The position numbers and the translations under genes were made by a program. A DNA stretch of 64,000 nt from Rosa chinensis (lineage: Eukaryota > Streptophyta > Magnoliopsida > Rosales > Rosaceae). Each line of letters begins with the position of its first letter. Within the stretch, counting starts at the first letter, position 1. The stretch spans positions 42,483,139 through 42,547,138 of the forward strand of contig NC_037094.1 in the NCBI RefSeq assembly GCF_002994745.2, given 5' to 3'. This document shows positions 33,760 to 46,900 of this stretch, piece after piece. Under the pieces are notes generated by a model. It saw nothing but the letters and a program-made list of their open reading frames with translations. It was not told the origin of the DNA and did not search any database.

Positions 33760-34874
33760 AACAATAAATTAGGGTTAGTTTCGGAGCGTAAAAGGCTACC
33801 ACGAAAATATATAAAATTTCTGAGCGTAGTTGCTCCCAAGAAATTAGGAATTTCTGAGCGTAATTGCTTCCAAGAAATTCAATTCCAAGAGGTATTGGAT
33901 TAGATCGAAACAATGCCGTAAGTGGTCGATCATAAATTCTCTACAAACTCTAAGTTTGTTGAAGAAAGGGGGGTAGAAGAAGGGAGGTTGCAAGTCCCCG
34001 AAAAAGAAGAGAATTTGAATTTAAAAAATCTAAAAAAAGGGGAACGTTTAGTAAAAAAATACCTCGAAATAGGTCGCCTGAAAATTTTGACCTGAAAAAG
34101 TCGCCGGAAAATAACCGGAAAAGTCGCTTGAAAGTGGCCAGAAAAGTAGCCGGAAAGTGGCATGAAAGGTCACCGGAAAATGGCCGGAAAAGTCACCGGA
34201 AAGTTGCCGAAAAATGGCCGGAAAAGTCGTTGACCGGGAGTTGACCGACGTTGACCGGTGGGCTGATGTGGCACTGATGCTGACGTGGTAGTGGGTTCTG
34301 TTGCTGACGTGGCAGTGCTGACATGGCAGATCAGCTGACGTGGCTGCTGACTGTCTGATGACATGGCTAATGACGCAGCATAGCTAATGTGGACGATGAT
34401 GTCAGCTGGCCTTTGGGCTTACGTCAGTGGGCCGTTGCATGAGCTACGGCTTGGGCTGCCTCCTCCCCTTTTTTTTTTTTTCTTTTTCTCTTTTCTGCCG
34501 GTTTTCTGCAGAAGATTCAGACTGCCGGTTCACTCACTTTTCAGCCGGTTTCTGTGTTTTTTCTTCCCGTTCCTGAAACGTCAGATCAAGGGGCTTCTGC
34601 TACCAAAATTTGGTGAAAATTGGAGGTCCGAAAGATGGTGAACCAGTGGAATATTTGTTGCGAGTTGTATGGAGCTTCCGGTGGCCGGTTCGGTAGATTT
34701 CCGGCCTGTTCTTAGGGTGTGGCCGCCGGTTCTGGACTCCTAGGATCGAGTTCTTCAAGGTGTGAGGTGGAGACAGAAAAGGCTTCAAGGTTTTGTATTC
34801 GGATTCAAGGTTTTTAGCTTCTTGAATCAGGGTTTAGCTATTTGTTTCAGGGTTAGGGCTTCGTGCTGATAACG
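33760..34874 (-). other. Copia 5' leader with GC-rich short repeats
   Basis: This untranslated leader contains a run of degenerate 'ccggaaaag' units at 34080-34240 and 'gctgacgtggca' units at 34260-34390. The primer binding site (minus strand CGTTATCAGCACGA) abuts the LTR at 34861-34874. Confidence 0.7.
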
Positions 34875-35108
34875 TGTTTAAGGAAAACTGAATTGGGAGA
34901 GAATTGAGTAGTACTTTCATTGATAATAGGGGCCTCTTTATATAGAGGATTACAAGCATAGAGATTGAGTTGTACATGGAAACATAATCGTACATTGATT
35001 GGATATCTCCTAAGATTCTCTGAGAATATCTCTAATATAAACCCTATTTCAACTAGAGCAAGTAACCTCGAGTTTGGGCCAGACACATATTCTGGATTTA
35101 CTTGAACA
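34875..35108 (-). repeat. 5' LTR of the minus-strand Copia
   Basis: It is 234 bp, nearly identical to 28408-28641, and followed on the plus strand by the duplication atttg. Confidence 0.88.
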
Positions 35109-35183
35109 ATTTGTAAATTATTTATAGAAATTGGTAAAGATTAAAGAAAATGTTCCTCCCCCGTAATAAGCTAAAAGCTGTTA

Positions 35184-35478
35184 GAGCAACTCCAACAGAT
35201 TCCTTATAATTTATGTATTATAGGGAAGCAAAAGTCAAACCTTTAGCCTATTTTTCTTCTCCAACTCCAACAGATTCCCTATTTTACAAAAATCTCTAAA
35301 ATCTCCATATTCTTCCTTCAAATTTTAGAGTTTGCTGTAAATATAGGGAATTTGGTTTTCTCTTTCCTCACTTTCCCTAAAATAGATATAGTTATAGGGA
35401 ATCTGTTGGAGCAAAAGAGGCTTAGTTTTCCCTAAAGTAGAGAATGATCAAAATATAGGGAATCTGTTGGAGTTGGTC
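35184..35478. mobile_element. Tourist-type (PIF/Harbinger) MITE
   Basis: The element is 295 bp with 20-bp terminal inverted repeats (GAGCAACTCCAACAGATTCC and the complement of GGAATCTGTTGGAGTTGGTC, 18 of 20 matching). The TSD is tta at 35181-35183 and 35479-35481. Partial copies of the terminal motif recur inside at about 35264-35280 and 35395-35412. It has no coding capacity. Confidence 0.85.
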
Positions 35479-35481
35479 TTA

Positions 35482-36285
35482 GTGAGTTTGAAGTTTGTTT
35501 TTTCTCTTGTAATATTTGTGGCTGGGCTGCCTTATTGAGCTTGCGCAATTACTAGGCTTTAATAATCTCTTATCAGACCCAAAGAATAAAATACAGGATC
35601 GTTTGGAAATTTCCGAGACTGGTAATAGGTGTTTGGGACCTTAAGCTATGAAGAAGACAGAAGAAATCTCAGAGCACTGAGAGCAGCAGGGCAGCTCCTC
35701 TCCACTAGTTCAATATTTCTCCACATTTTGCACTCACTTTCACTGCAACCTGCGGCTAAGGTTTGTACTTCCAATTATTCATCAAATTATTAAATTCCCT
35801 TCTTCCTTTGTAGATTTTGATTCAACTATTTACATCAGGAATAAGATACCCTCAACTCAAAGTTCTTTTGACACTCAAATTTTAGGTACTTCTTCATTAA
35901 AACATGGGTTTGATTTTATTTGGGAAATCAAATAATAGATAGATAGATATGTTATGATATTATCTATCTGTTTATTTGCTTAATTGGTCCTCATTGAACC
36001 AACATAATGAGGTCCTGATGGCAATATATATATATATTCATATTTCTGCTACTGTTTGGTGACGGGTCATAACTTGTTGCCAAAAGAAAACCCTCAAAAT
36101 GCATACATTGTATAAAAGAGTAGTGCAAGACTGTAATATTTCTGAAAACAATATACATGGATAGCTACTTTTGAAAAGGAACCTAAATATGATATAAACA
36201 AGATCATCTATTCTTACTATTACGAGTTGTATGGAAAGACATGCAAATATCAGTTCTTAATGATTGATTCAAGTGCAATGTCCTG
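35482..36285. other. Intergenic region between MITE and receptor kinase pseudogene
   Basis: No ORF is convincing. 35640-35760 is less AT-rich and ends 'ctaag|gtttgt', which could be an untranslated first exon with a splice donor on the plus strand, but nothing downstream supports a gene. 36000-36285 would be the 3' flank of the kinase pseudogene. Confidence 0.4.
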
Positions 36286-36551
36286 CTATTTGTAGAAATA
36301 TGCATTTTGGGATGATAGCACCTGAGAAACCATTTGCATTGTTGGCCTTGATTGTGGATGGGAATGTCTGCACTCGATTGCTAGTCTTGCAATGGTTATC
36401 AGTTCATTCTCAACATCAGGTGTCGGAGGGGGAAGCCGTTGGTCCAACAAATCCATCAGTGACATGTTTTCATTTGCTGAAGGATTCGGAAATGAGGAGA
36501 CCAAATCACCCAGATGCTTCCCTATTAGGACTTCCAGTGCCAGCACTCCAA
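36286..36551 (-). pseudogene. Receptor kinase pseudogene, last part of exon 2
   Basis: It encodes the end of the kinase domain (LALEVLIGKHLGDLVSSF ... CRHSHPQSRPTMQMVSQVL) with a stop at 36286. It aligns to exon 2 of the gene at 4888-8998. It is separated from the rest of the exon by the Copia element 36552-51434. The target duplication tccaa (36547-36551) is exon sequence and appears again at 51435. Confidence 0.9.
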
Positions 36552-37107
36552 TGTAAAATATTATTTGGACCTAATATTATCTACATTAAGTAAATAACAA
36601 ATTGATTAAGTTTATTACAAAAAATAGGAAATATATGAATTATCTACCTAGACACCTAATCAGCTTTGGTATGTCACTCATATGGTTAGGAATCTATTTT
36701 GATAAAGGTAAATATCTAATTAGTTGATATGATAAATTATAGCATCTGTCAAATAACTCATTGGCTAGAATCAAAGATTCTTTTATGGGAAGACCTATCT
36801 AGCTTGTATATATAGGTGCTTGAAGTCCATATTCACTGTGTGACAAAACATTCAGTCATATCCCATAGAGAGGAGTTAAACACATAGTTGAGTAGAAGAT
36901 TTCTTGCGTGTGGCTGCTTGAAGTTTTGGAGCTCGGATTATTTGTGTTGAATAGTTGTGTTGCTGCTACTGCTTTTGAAGGAATGGATGTTGTGCATGAA
37001 GTAGGTGATGCATCTCCTCTTGTTGTATTCTAGCTCATATTATATTGATCATTTGGTTGTGTCTATGCATTTTGTGAAACAATCTTGGTTTGCTCATTAA
37101 GTTAACA
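36552..37107 (+). repeat. 5' LTR of the plus-strand Copia
   Basis: It is 556 bp, TG...CA. It contains a TATA-like motif (gtatatataggtgc near 36810) that would place the transcript start in the last 250 bp. The 3' partner has about a 20-bp deletion and roughly a dozen substitutions relative to it. Confidence 0.9.
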
Positions 37108-37109
37108 AA

Positions 37110-37122
37110 TGGTATCAGAGCC
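37110..37122 (+). other. Primer binding site (initiator tRNA-Met type)
   Basis: TGGTATCAGAGCC starts 2 bp after the 5' LTR. Confidence 0.88.
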
Positions 37123-38316
37123 AAATTTCACAATTCATAAATCAGTTTTAGAAGATCAATTCATTGTATTTGGAACTAGAGTTTTGTGTTATGTTGAATT
37201 GCAAAACGTTTTGGGAAATTAGGGTTTTGGTTAACAGGCCAAGAAAAAAAAATTAAAATCAGATAAAGATCGTTCTTGGGGAATACAAGTATTGGGAATT
37301 ATTGCTTCCGCTAAAATTGTTGCAGAATTGCAGTCGCAAAGGTTAGGCCTTCTGAGAACCATGTTTCGATTCAAAGCTTTAATTCTTTTTCTGTTGAATT
37401 ACACAAGAACACTAGAAGCATTCCCGGCGTGCACCTAGGCTAGAGTAGATGGTGACCAGATGAAATTTAAGTTTTGGTGTGCTTGTGTCTCTGAATTGAA
37501 TTGAGTTGAATTGAAACGATTTTGTGCTTTCTCTGTGGTTGTATATGGATGGTTGTGCTTAATATTTTGCATTCTGCTAACATATATCTGTGATTGAACA
37601 ATGATTATATGATAAATTGATGAATGTTTGAGTTAAGAAGTTCACTGTCTCCCTGTAAGTGTTGTCATATTTTCATTGAGAAAATTACAGATTGAGTAAC
37701 GTTTCTTTTCAAGTGCCTTGATGTCTTGAATTGAATTTAGTTAAACTTTATTTAGGCCACAGGTTGTTATAAATAAAAATAGGCATGTTGCACAAAGCAA
37801 TTTCTGTTATTATTTGCATTTGATCATTAAGATAAAAATGACATGGAAACTTGTGTTAATTGTTTTCAAACTGTGCTTACTTATGTCTTCCAAAGAAGTG
37901 TTAATATAGCATAGTTTGGTGACAAACAGCTTCACACACGATTTTGAATTCATATTTTGATACTTAAAGACTGTTCTACTATCATAAGATGTTGATTGTC
38001 TTTTTGGATAACTTGAGTTCTCAAATTATGGGGTGAAGATTCAGAAACTTAAGTACAATATGTCTACTGCTACAAAAGTGTTGTCTAATGTGAAATTCAG
38101 ATTTGGGGTATTTTCATTGACATAGTATCTTGTGGTACTTGTTGCCATTATGGTTGATATTTTGTTTTGGTGTTTTATGTGTTTTTTGAACTGCTTTTGG
38201 AACTAACACATAAATCTACAGAGATATTACTAAATTGAAACTTTGTATTTTTTGAGTTTTGAAACTGAAACTTATAGAATTTTTCTTTTTGACTTTGCTC
38301 ATTAGGAAGTATTTAC

Positions 38317-39110
38317 ATGAACCTCAACAATGTTTTGATGCTCACTGGAACAAACATTAGAGCCTAGAGAGATTCGGTAGAGCATTATATGATGATGCAT
38401 GAGAATATAGACCTAGTCTTTCATGAGGATGAACCTGAGGCATTAACTAAAGATAGTTCAGCTGAGGAGGTTAAGGCATTTAAAGCCTGGCACAGGTCAA
38501 ATAGAATGGCCAAGAACACCATTAGGAACACTATGTCTGTCACTGTAAGAGGTAGTGTAGAAGAACTTGACTTGGCTACTGACTATATGGGGGCCATTGA
38601 GAGAAAATTTAAAGAGAGTGAAAAAGCAGAGGCTGCAAGATTGTCTAAGGCTTTCCATGAGCTGAAGTATGAAGGATTTGGGGGAGTTAGAGAGCATATA
38701 ATGAAGCTGATCCACATTAATGCTAGGCTCAGGGAGTTACTGATGGGAGTGAATGATAGCCAAGTGGTGCATGTTGCACTGCATTCTTTGCCAAATACCT
38801 TCAGTGGGCTTAGAACTAGCTACAATGCTCTAAAGGGTACCTGGACCATAGATGAGCTCATATCTATCTATACTGATAAAGAAGATAGAATTAAGAAAGA
38901 GAGAGAGCTTGCAACCTCTGTGAACCTGGTGGAAAAGCCAAAGAAAAAGAAGATCGAACAAACTTAAGGTCACCAAAACCATCACTAAGCCATCTAGAAA
39001 CACTGCAGCACCTAACACCACCAAAGCTTTTAAGTTCAAGTGCTACTTTTGTAAGAAAGTAGGACATATGAAGAAGGACTGCTTAGGTTTTAAGGCTTGG
39101 TTGGTGAAGA
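38317..39110 (+). pseudogene. Copia gag with zinc knuckle
   Basis: The ATG at 38317 opens MNLNNVLMLTGTNIRA, followed by a stop at 38365 where relatives have Trp. The frame then runs 38368-38967 through the Gag core (AWHRSNRMAKNTIRNTM, HSLPNTFSGLRTSYNALK). A +1 frame change near 38960 leads to the zinc knuckle CYFCKKVGHMKKDC at about 39041-39082. Gag would form the particle shell and bind element RNA. It needs only one stop and one shift to be explained, so the loss is recent. Confidence 0.85.
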
Positions 39111-39179
39111 AGGGTAAGAATTTCTTAAGTACTACAAAAAATTTTTCTTTAGAAATTAATTTGTCAATATTGAACCTCA

Positions 39180-42100
39180 CACTTATTGGTTAGATTCTGG
39201 CTCACCCTTGCATATTACGAATTCTTTACAGGGATTCACAAAGAAGAGGGCACCAAGAAGTGAGGAAACCAATGTCTGTGTGGGAAATGGCATGAGGGTT
39301 GTAGTGAAGGCTATAGGAACCTTATGACTAGATCTAGGTTTTGGAAATTTTTTAGTTTTGGATGATGTTTATTACATTCCCTCGATTAAGAGGAATTTGC
39401 TTTCTATGTCTCTTTTGGTTAAGACTAGTTGCTGTTTTTACATTGATTTGGATGGAATAAAAATTTCTAAAGGTTCCTTGTTATATGGTTATGGTGTTAT
39501 TTTGGATAATTATATGAAATTAAATTTTTCAATACCTCAACAAGTAATCTCATTTGTTGAAGACATAAATAACACATTAAGTAACAACACCATCACAGGT
39601 GTTAAAAGGACCTTGTTCAATGATAAATCAGCTTACTTGTGGCATAGGAGACTAGGCCACATTTCAAAAGAAAGACTGCAAATATTAGTAAAGAACAAAA
39701 CACTTCCAGAACTAGACTTTTCAGACCTAGCAGACTGCATTGAATGTTTTAAGGGTAAAATGACAAACTTAAGAAAATAGACTGCTAGCAGAAGTGAAAA
39801 ACTGCTAGAGTTAATTCATACAGATATATGTGGTCCCTTCAGGCATAGAACAATATGTGGAAATGTTTATTTCATTACATTCATAAATGACTATTCAAGG
39901 TACTGTTACATCTACCTATTGTCAGAAAAATCACAGTCACTTGAGGCATTTAAAATTTTCAAAACTGAAGTTGAACATCAACTAGAAATGAAAATTAAGA
40001 CTGTGAGGTCTGATAGAGGGGGTGAATTTTATGGTAAATATACTGAGCAAGGACAACAAAAGGGTCCATTTGCTTTATATCTGCAGGATGTAGTTATAAA
40101 AGCTCAATATACAACACCATATAATCCCCAACAGAATGGTGTTGCAGAGAGAAAGAATAGAACTCTGTTGAATATGGTAAGAAGTATGATGTGTACTTTT
40201 GGGCTGCCAAAAATGTTTTGGGGAGAAGCTTTAAGAACTGCAAACTATCTTTGCAATAGGTCCCCAAGCAAGTCTGTGGATAAAACACCATTTGAGTCTT
40301 AGTGTTGTAGGCAACCTAGTCTGCATCATTGCCATGTATGCGGTTGTAAAGCTGAGGCAAGAATTTACAATCCCAATTTAGCAAAGCTTGACCCTAAATC
40401 TGTAACTTGTCATTTTATAGGCTATTGTGAAAAATCTAAAGGTTATAAACTCTATGCACCTCACTACTCACCTAGAATTTTTGAAACTCATCAGGTTAAA
40501 TTTCTGGGGGAGAGTATTTGCAATACTAAATTTGAAGATTTAACTGATGATTTTGAGGAAATTGCAGAAAGTGAGGATACAGAAATAGAAATGCCAAACC
40601 TTAAAAATAATGCAGAAACTGAAAGTGAAGTTCACAATGTAGTAGGTGGTGACTTAGAACTTGAAAACCAAAATGTTGAAGTGGCTGAACCTATATCAGA
40701 TCAAAATGTTCCTGAACCTCAACAAAATGCAGTTGAACCTAGAAGATCACAAAGAACTAGGAAGCCAACTTTTGGTGGTCAAAATGATATTTATGAGGTT
40801 TATCTGCAAGAAGTTGAGAGCACTTTAGTAGATGATAATAACCCTGTAAATTTTAAGCAAGCTGCAGAAAGTAATGAGTCAAAACAATGGAAGAAAGACA
40901 TGGATGCAGAGCTTGAATCCATGTATAATAATGAAGTGTGGGAGCTTGTGAAGCCAGATCCAAATCACAAGCCTATAGGCAGCAAGTGGGTGTTCAAAAC
41001 TAAGAGAGATGCCAAGGGAAACATTGAGAGACACAAAGCAAGACTTGTAGCTAAAGGGTTCACACAAAAGGAGGGTATAGATTTTACAGAAACATTTTCA
41101 CCAGTTTTAACTAAGGACTCTTTTAGAATCATAATGGCTCTTGTAGCTCACTATGATATGGAGTTACATCAAATGGATGTAAAAACAGCCTTCTTAAATG
41201 GTGAACTAGAGGAAGTGATATACATGTCACAACCAGAAGGCTATATTGAAACTGGAAAAGAAAACTTAGTCTGTAAGCTTAAGAAATCTATATATGGACT
41301 TAAACAGGCATCTAGATAATGGTATAGAAAATTTGATTCTGTGGTTGCATCTTTTGGTTTTACAGAAAATGTAGTAGATGAATGTGTTTATCTTAAAGTT
41401 GTTGGAAACCAGTTTGTTTTTCTTATCCTATATGTAGATGACATTCTCCTTGCAAGCAGTAACATTAAGTTACTGAAAGATACCAAAATATTTCTGTCAA
41501 AAAATTTTGATATGAAAGATCTAGGTGAGGCTTCTTATGTATTAGGAATTGAGATAAAGAGAGACAGAGCACAAAGTTTATTGGGATTATCTCAACAAGC
41601 CTACATTTCAAAAATACTTCAGAGATTTGATATGGCTACTTGTGCTCATGGGGAGGTTCCAATATCTAAGGGAGATAAATTAAATAAGGATCAATGCCCT
41701 AAAACAAGTGTTGAGAAAAGGGAAATGGAGTCTGTACCATATGCTAGATTAGTTGGCAGTCTCATGTATGCACAAATGTGCACTAGGCTAGATTTATCCT
41801 TTGCAGTTGACATGTTGTCTAGATTTCAATCTGATCCTAGACACAAGCATTGGACTGCTGGCAAAAAGGTATTGAGATACCTACAGAGGACTAAGAGTCA
41901 CATGCTTGTGTATAAGCGTGTGAAGAAACTTGAACTTGTAGGCTTTACAGAATCAGATTTTGCAGGCAATTATCCTGCATCAATGAAGTCTACTTGTGGC
42001 TATGTATATATGTTGGCAGGTGGTGCAGTGGCTTAGAAAACAATGAAACAATCATTGATAGCCACATCCACCATGCAAGCAGAAATTATAGCCATATATG

Positions 42101-42423
42101 AAGGTGTATGTGAAGGTCTATGGATCATAAACTTTCTTTTGGAAACAAAGATTTTAAGTAATCTTGTTGATGGAAAGCTGAAAGTTTATTGTAATAATGA
42201 AGCTGCTGTGTTCTTCAGTAAGAATAGCAAAACGTCCAATAATTAAAAACATATAGACTTGAAGTTCTACAGTGTGAGAAAGAGGGTAAAAGATGGAGAG
42301 ATTGAAATATCTGCCATTAGCATAGATGCACAGCTTGCAAACCCTTTTACCAAGGTATTACCAGTTTCAGTTTTCAAGAAGCATGTTGAAGACATGGGAA
42401 TTCTCTCTAGTTTAGATTCCTGA
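39180..42423 (+). pseudogene. Copia pol: protease, integrase, reverse transcriptase, RNase H
   Basis: Domains in order: protease (WLDSGSPLHIT, about 39187), gag-pre-integrase (LWHRRLGHISKERLQ, 39640), integrase core with its three acidic positions (HTDICGP, SDRGGEF, NGVAERKNR; 39810-40170), reverse transcriptase (NEVWELVKPDPNHKP at 40930, MDVKTAFLNGELEEVIYM, LYVDDILLAS at 41430) and RNase H (GFTESDFAG, SKNSK, HIDLKFY), ending at 42423. Stops in the single frame occur at 39778, 40300, 41317, 42034 and 42244. All domains are otherwise well conserved. Confidence 0.92.
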
Positions 42424-43021
42424 GTTCAGAAAGAGCAAAAGTCATAAAGATTATGTTTTCAGTTTCTTAGTTTGAAAGTTTCAATTTTATTTCAGTTTGC
42501 AGTTCATGTCAGAAACAATATGTATTCATATTTTGGTCAAATGAATAAAGCTTGAGGTATTTCCAGATATATTGTTTCACAGCTTGATCTTATTTTGAAA
42601 ATATTTGATTGCTGCTATTTTAGTTTTGTTGATTATCAGGTGGATGGAAATATGCATATATTCAGTAAGAGGCAAACATGCAATCCACTAGTGCTTAAGT
42701 AAATAATGTTTGCATTATGATTTTGCTATTCAAAATTTTTAGTTGGACTATAATGAAGTATTTACTGCATAATGACATACTTTACCACTTGATTTCATCA
42801 TATCAGTTTCGTAGTTCATGTGAGATGCAGATGTTATTATTGGTGATTTGGAACAAATATGTTTACATAAGCATGTTTATTTCCAAGTTCTATTTTAGCT
42901 GCTGCGTTCTTGACAGAACTGAATGGATCTTGACCATATATTTCAATGCACACTTTGGCTATTTTCTGGAATGAGTTTTGGTTCAGTTGTTATGTAAACA
43001 ATATTGGTCCAAGGGGGAGAT

Positions 43022-43053
43022 TGTAAAATATTATTTAGACCTAATATTATCTA
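43022..43053 (+). repeat. 3' LTR of the plus-strand Copia, first part
   Basis: The first 32 bp of the LTR precede the nested MULE. Its last 9 bases, tattatcta (43045-43053), are the MULE target duplication. The LTR resumes at 50931. Confidence 0.9.
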
Positions 43054-43911
43054 TAGAAAATTACATGCAAGTGTCATTTTGAGAATTATATTAGCCACAA
43101 GGCCACCTAAATTTTCTTGTACAAATAAGGTCACCTGCATTGACAAATTATTTCATTCTTGACAATTTTACCCTTCTACCTAATAAAGGCTTACATCGAT
43201 CGCGATCTATCTCAGAGACGGGATCGATTGACACGTGGATCGGCGAGGTTGAGGGGATGCTAATGAAAGACGATGACGGAAGCAAGGTAGCTTCGGAGGA
43301 GCCACCTAAGGAGTACTATGTGACAGGACCCGCCCCGGATTTCACCCTGAGATCCGAAGTGACCCTACGGGGCCCACCTTAGAAGAAATTCTACCAAAAA
43401 TTTGGCGGAACTTCCCTTAAAATGGGCTACCCAAACCTGTAGAAAACATTTACACTTCTCAATGAATTCATCCTTATGCTCCTGGAGCCACCCTGCTCCC
43501 CAAATCAACATCAACCAAATTCACAACACACAAATCTCAACTTAACAATATTAATTCCTCAGGTAATCAGAGCAATTCTAATAGAAAGGTAAATGAGGAA
43601 AACCTAATTCAAAGGCAAACGCGGAAGCCATGCTGTTGGCTATGCCTCAACTCCATGTATGCCCGACCCCAACCAATTCGCCTGCAAACTGGGCATTTGA
43701 AACCGAAGGGCCGAGGGGAAAGTACATAAAATACGTTAGCGTGAGTGGACAAAAATAAATAATTTTAAACAAAAGGATTTTATATTTTCCCACATTTATT
43801 TCTTTAAAAATTCCCGATGCATGCAAGGATTAACGAAAATAAAACAATAGGAGTTCCACTCATGAAAACCGACTAGCCCCGCTAGTCACATACGATTTAA
43901 AAGAAAGAGTT

Positions 43912-46900
43912 CACTACTACAAAAACATGATTTAAGGACATTGAAACCGTGTCCTTAAATACATACAAGGACTCTTAAAAAAAGAGTCCTCTATCCGGGA
44001 GTCATCATAAGTCTGAAACAAGGACATTGGAAATGTGTCCTCTTTTCTATATGAGGACACAGTTTGTGTGTCCTTAAAACTCTAAACATGGTGTCCTTGA
44101 ATCCATAAGAGGACACCTAAATTGCATCCTCATATCATCTAATATGTGTCCTCTTTTCTATTCTAGGACACACAAATTGTGTCCTAGAAGCTCTGAAAAT
44201 AGTGTCTTTAAATCCATTAGAGGACACAGAAAAAGCATCCTCATACTATAAAATCTGTGTCCTCTTTTTCCTATGAGGACACGAAACTTTTGTCCTAACA
44301 AATAAAGGAGTGTGTCCTTAAATCTAGAAGACGAGGCATAAAACAAGCCCTTATATTATCATTCAGTGTCCTTGTTTTCCCTACAAGGACAATAAAATAT
44401 GTCCAATCTCAACACAGTCATCTGATCTCAACTAGCACATAAACTATATCAATCAGAATATAGAGAACATCCAATCAATATCCATGATGCAAAATAAGTG
44501 AAACACAGATACGCAAGTCCATCTGATTTAAGGAGAAAGATCCAAAATGTATTAGAACTACTGCTCTGATCAATTTGATTCAAAGATGGTACACTTTCCC
44601 AGAGAGAAGGCTTAATACTTGATATATTACTTCAAAATACCAAAATAAAGAAATCTGCAAGCTAATTGTTCTACTTCATCTTGGATCTATGCATCAACCA
44701 GCTCTGCCCACACTGCTCGAACTACATCAATCACTTCTTTACTGTAAGTATCTTTTTCCTTGAACTAAAATAATGATCAATATATTAACATTACAGAACT
44801 AATTACACTAAATAGAGCAGCTACCTAGTGAGCATGCACAACTAGTCAAAAGCATCACTATACATATGTATAAATATTCTAGCAGTACGTACCATATACA
44901 AGTTTCAATTGCAACATACAAAGCAAAAACAAAACTAGTTAGCTAGATATATATAACATAAACAAACCTGGAAAAATAATCATGAAACAGTACATGGATC
45001 AACCAGTTAGCAGCCAACAACCAACGATCCCTGCACAAAAACAAAATAAATAAACCAATGAAAATTACTCACAACTTCAACAATACAACAATTTCTCATA
45101 TATTGTTGGTTCAAGCACAATGCTTATTAAGTTCAACAACGCAAACACATAACATCACCTAAACACCTAAGAGCCTATTGTTAGCAAGTCAATATTTAAA
45201 GAGAATCATGACTCAGCACCCACAAAAATGTCTAACGCTCTACATCTGCTCAAATTAGAAAGGGAAGGAAGTCAAGGAAGTCAAATGTCTAACAATCCAG
45301 GTACATATACTAGATGTAATAAGAATTTTGATTTCTGACTTAGGACAAGGTTTGCAAGCGTTGGCTCATTTGAAGTGTAGAGGTCAGGTACATAAACTTA
45401 ACTATCATTAGAATACTACGTACTTTAAATGAAATAGTAATATACTTGATACATTATCAGTTGTAAGTGAGTAAAAGTTCACCTCTGGCCATATTTATGA
45501 CTAAGAAAGAGTGGATGAAATAGTTGTATATATACTATATTTTTGCTGACACAAGAGGCATATTACTTACATATGAGTCACTCTTTGAGATAGGATAGGA
45601 GGGGTCACTCTTTCCAACCTATAACACAAAAAAGAGACATGATTCGTACAATTTATTAGTTAGAAAAATAGTAGCTAGAAGCTCATGATTCACAGTAAAT
45701 GAAGATCAGTGTTCTGTGTAAAAAAAGGGCTCCAAGTTACTCATTCTATCTCAGAAATTGGGGCCATTTTTTCAAAGACGCCTCATTCGTGAAATAATAA
45801 GAGTTGATTAATCAATCTCTCTCTTAAATAATACTGGATCACTAGTTTTTTTTTTTTTTTTGGGACAAGGTAGGATTACTGATCTAGAGAGCAGAGTAGG
45901 ACATACTAACACATTTTACAGGAACACATCCAGTATGCTAGTTAGCTGAAAAGAAAGAGCAGCACAGAGACTTGAAATACAAGTATTGACTTTAATGATA
46001 GAAAGAGTTGGTTGTTAAGTAGGCTACAAACAACTTTTTAAAACCCATTAATGTCAATAAGCCACCTCCCTTTACTTCCAATTTAGATTCAGTACAAGAA
46101 AAATTCCCTTGCTGAGAATCATTTTGCAACTAAAGGGAAAACACATTCGTTCCAGAAGGATTTCAATCTATTTCTCTCTACTCCTTGACATAGCAACTTT
46201 GAGACGATATTTACATCATATGGGTATCTAGAAGTAGGACGAAGAATCCACATAATTGCATTATGTTGTCCAAACATTTATGCAGACACAAGAGGCATAT
46301 TACTTACATATGAGTCGCATTGGGGGGTAAGACATGGAATTTCACCACCAATGCTATTAGAACTAATATCCCTTGAAGAAGAAAGATGAAGAGATGTAGC
46401 GACAAGCATGCTTACACAACTATAGTAAGTTGAAAAAAAAACAGTAGAACCACTTACAGTTGCTTCAAACTGTAGAGATAATAGATCTCAGCAGTAATAT
46501 ACCCATAGCGATTTAGACCATTAAGTTTACTGCATAAGATCAAAGGGGAAGTTAGTTCAGGGTCTTGTAAAGATTTTGAAGAGCTACGACTGAAAATGGA
46601 GCAATAAATAAAATAAATGATCTGACTGATATGGTAGCCAATGGTATATACTACAATACAACTATTATAAATTAAACTTGCACTTCTTTTCAGTCACCTG
46701 GAACTTTCATCAAACAGGTGGTGTGCATGTAAGGCCAAACACATCTATGATGTTCTCAACCATTTTAACTTCACCAAGGAGATCATTTGCCTCACATTTC
46801 AAATAATGCCTATCAATTCGAATCTCAGAAGTAACAAATGTTTGAAAGACAATGCGAGGTTAATGACTTCCTTGGCTTGATAATGAAAATGAATTTCTTT

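Larger units (their letters stand above)
28408..35108 (-). mobile_element. Ty1/Copia LTR retrotransposon, decayed (6.7 kb)
   Basis: LTRs of 234 bp are at 28408-28641 and 34875-35108, starting TGTTTAAGG and ending TTGAACA on the plus strand. The 5-bp duplication atttg flanks it (28403-28407, 35109-35113). The coding order on the minus strand is gag (about 33749 to 32700), protease, integrase, reverse transcriptase, RNase H (towards 28700), the Copia order. All ORFs are broken by many stops and shifts. The LTRs differ at only about six sites, so the insertion is fairly young although its coding region was already damaged. Confidence 0.9.
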
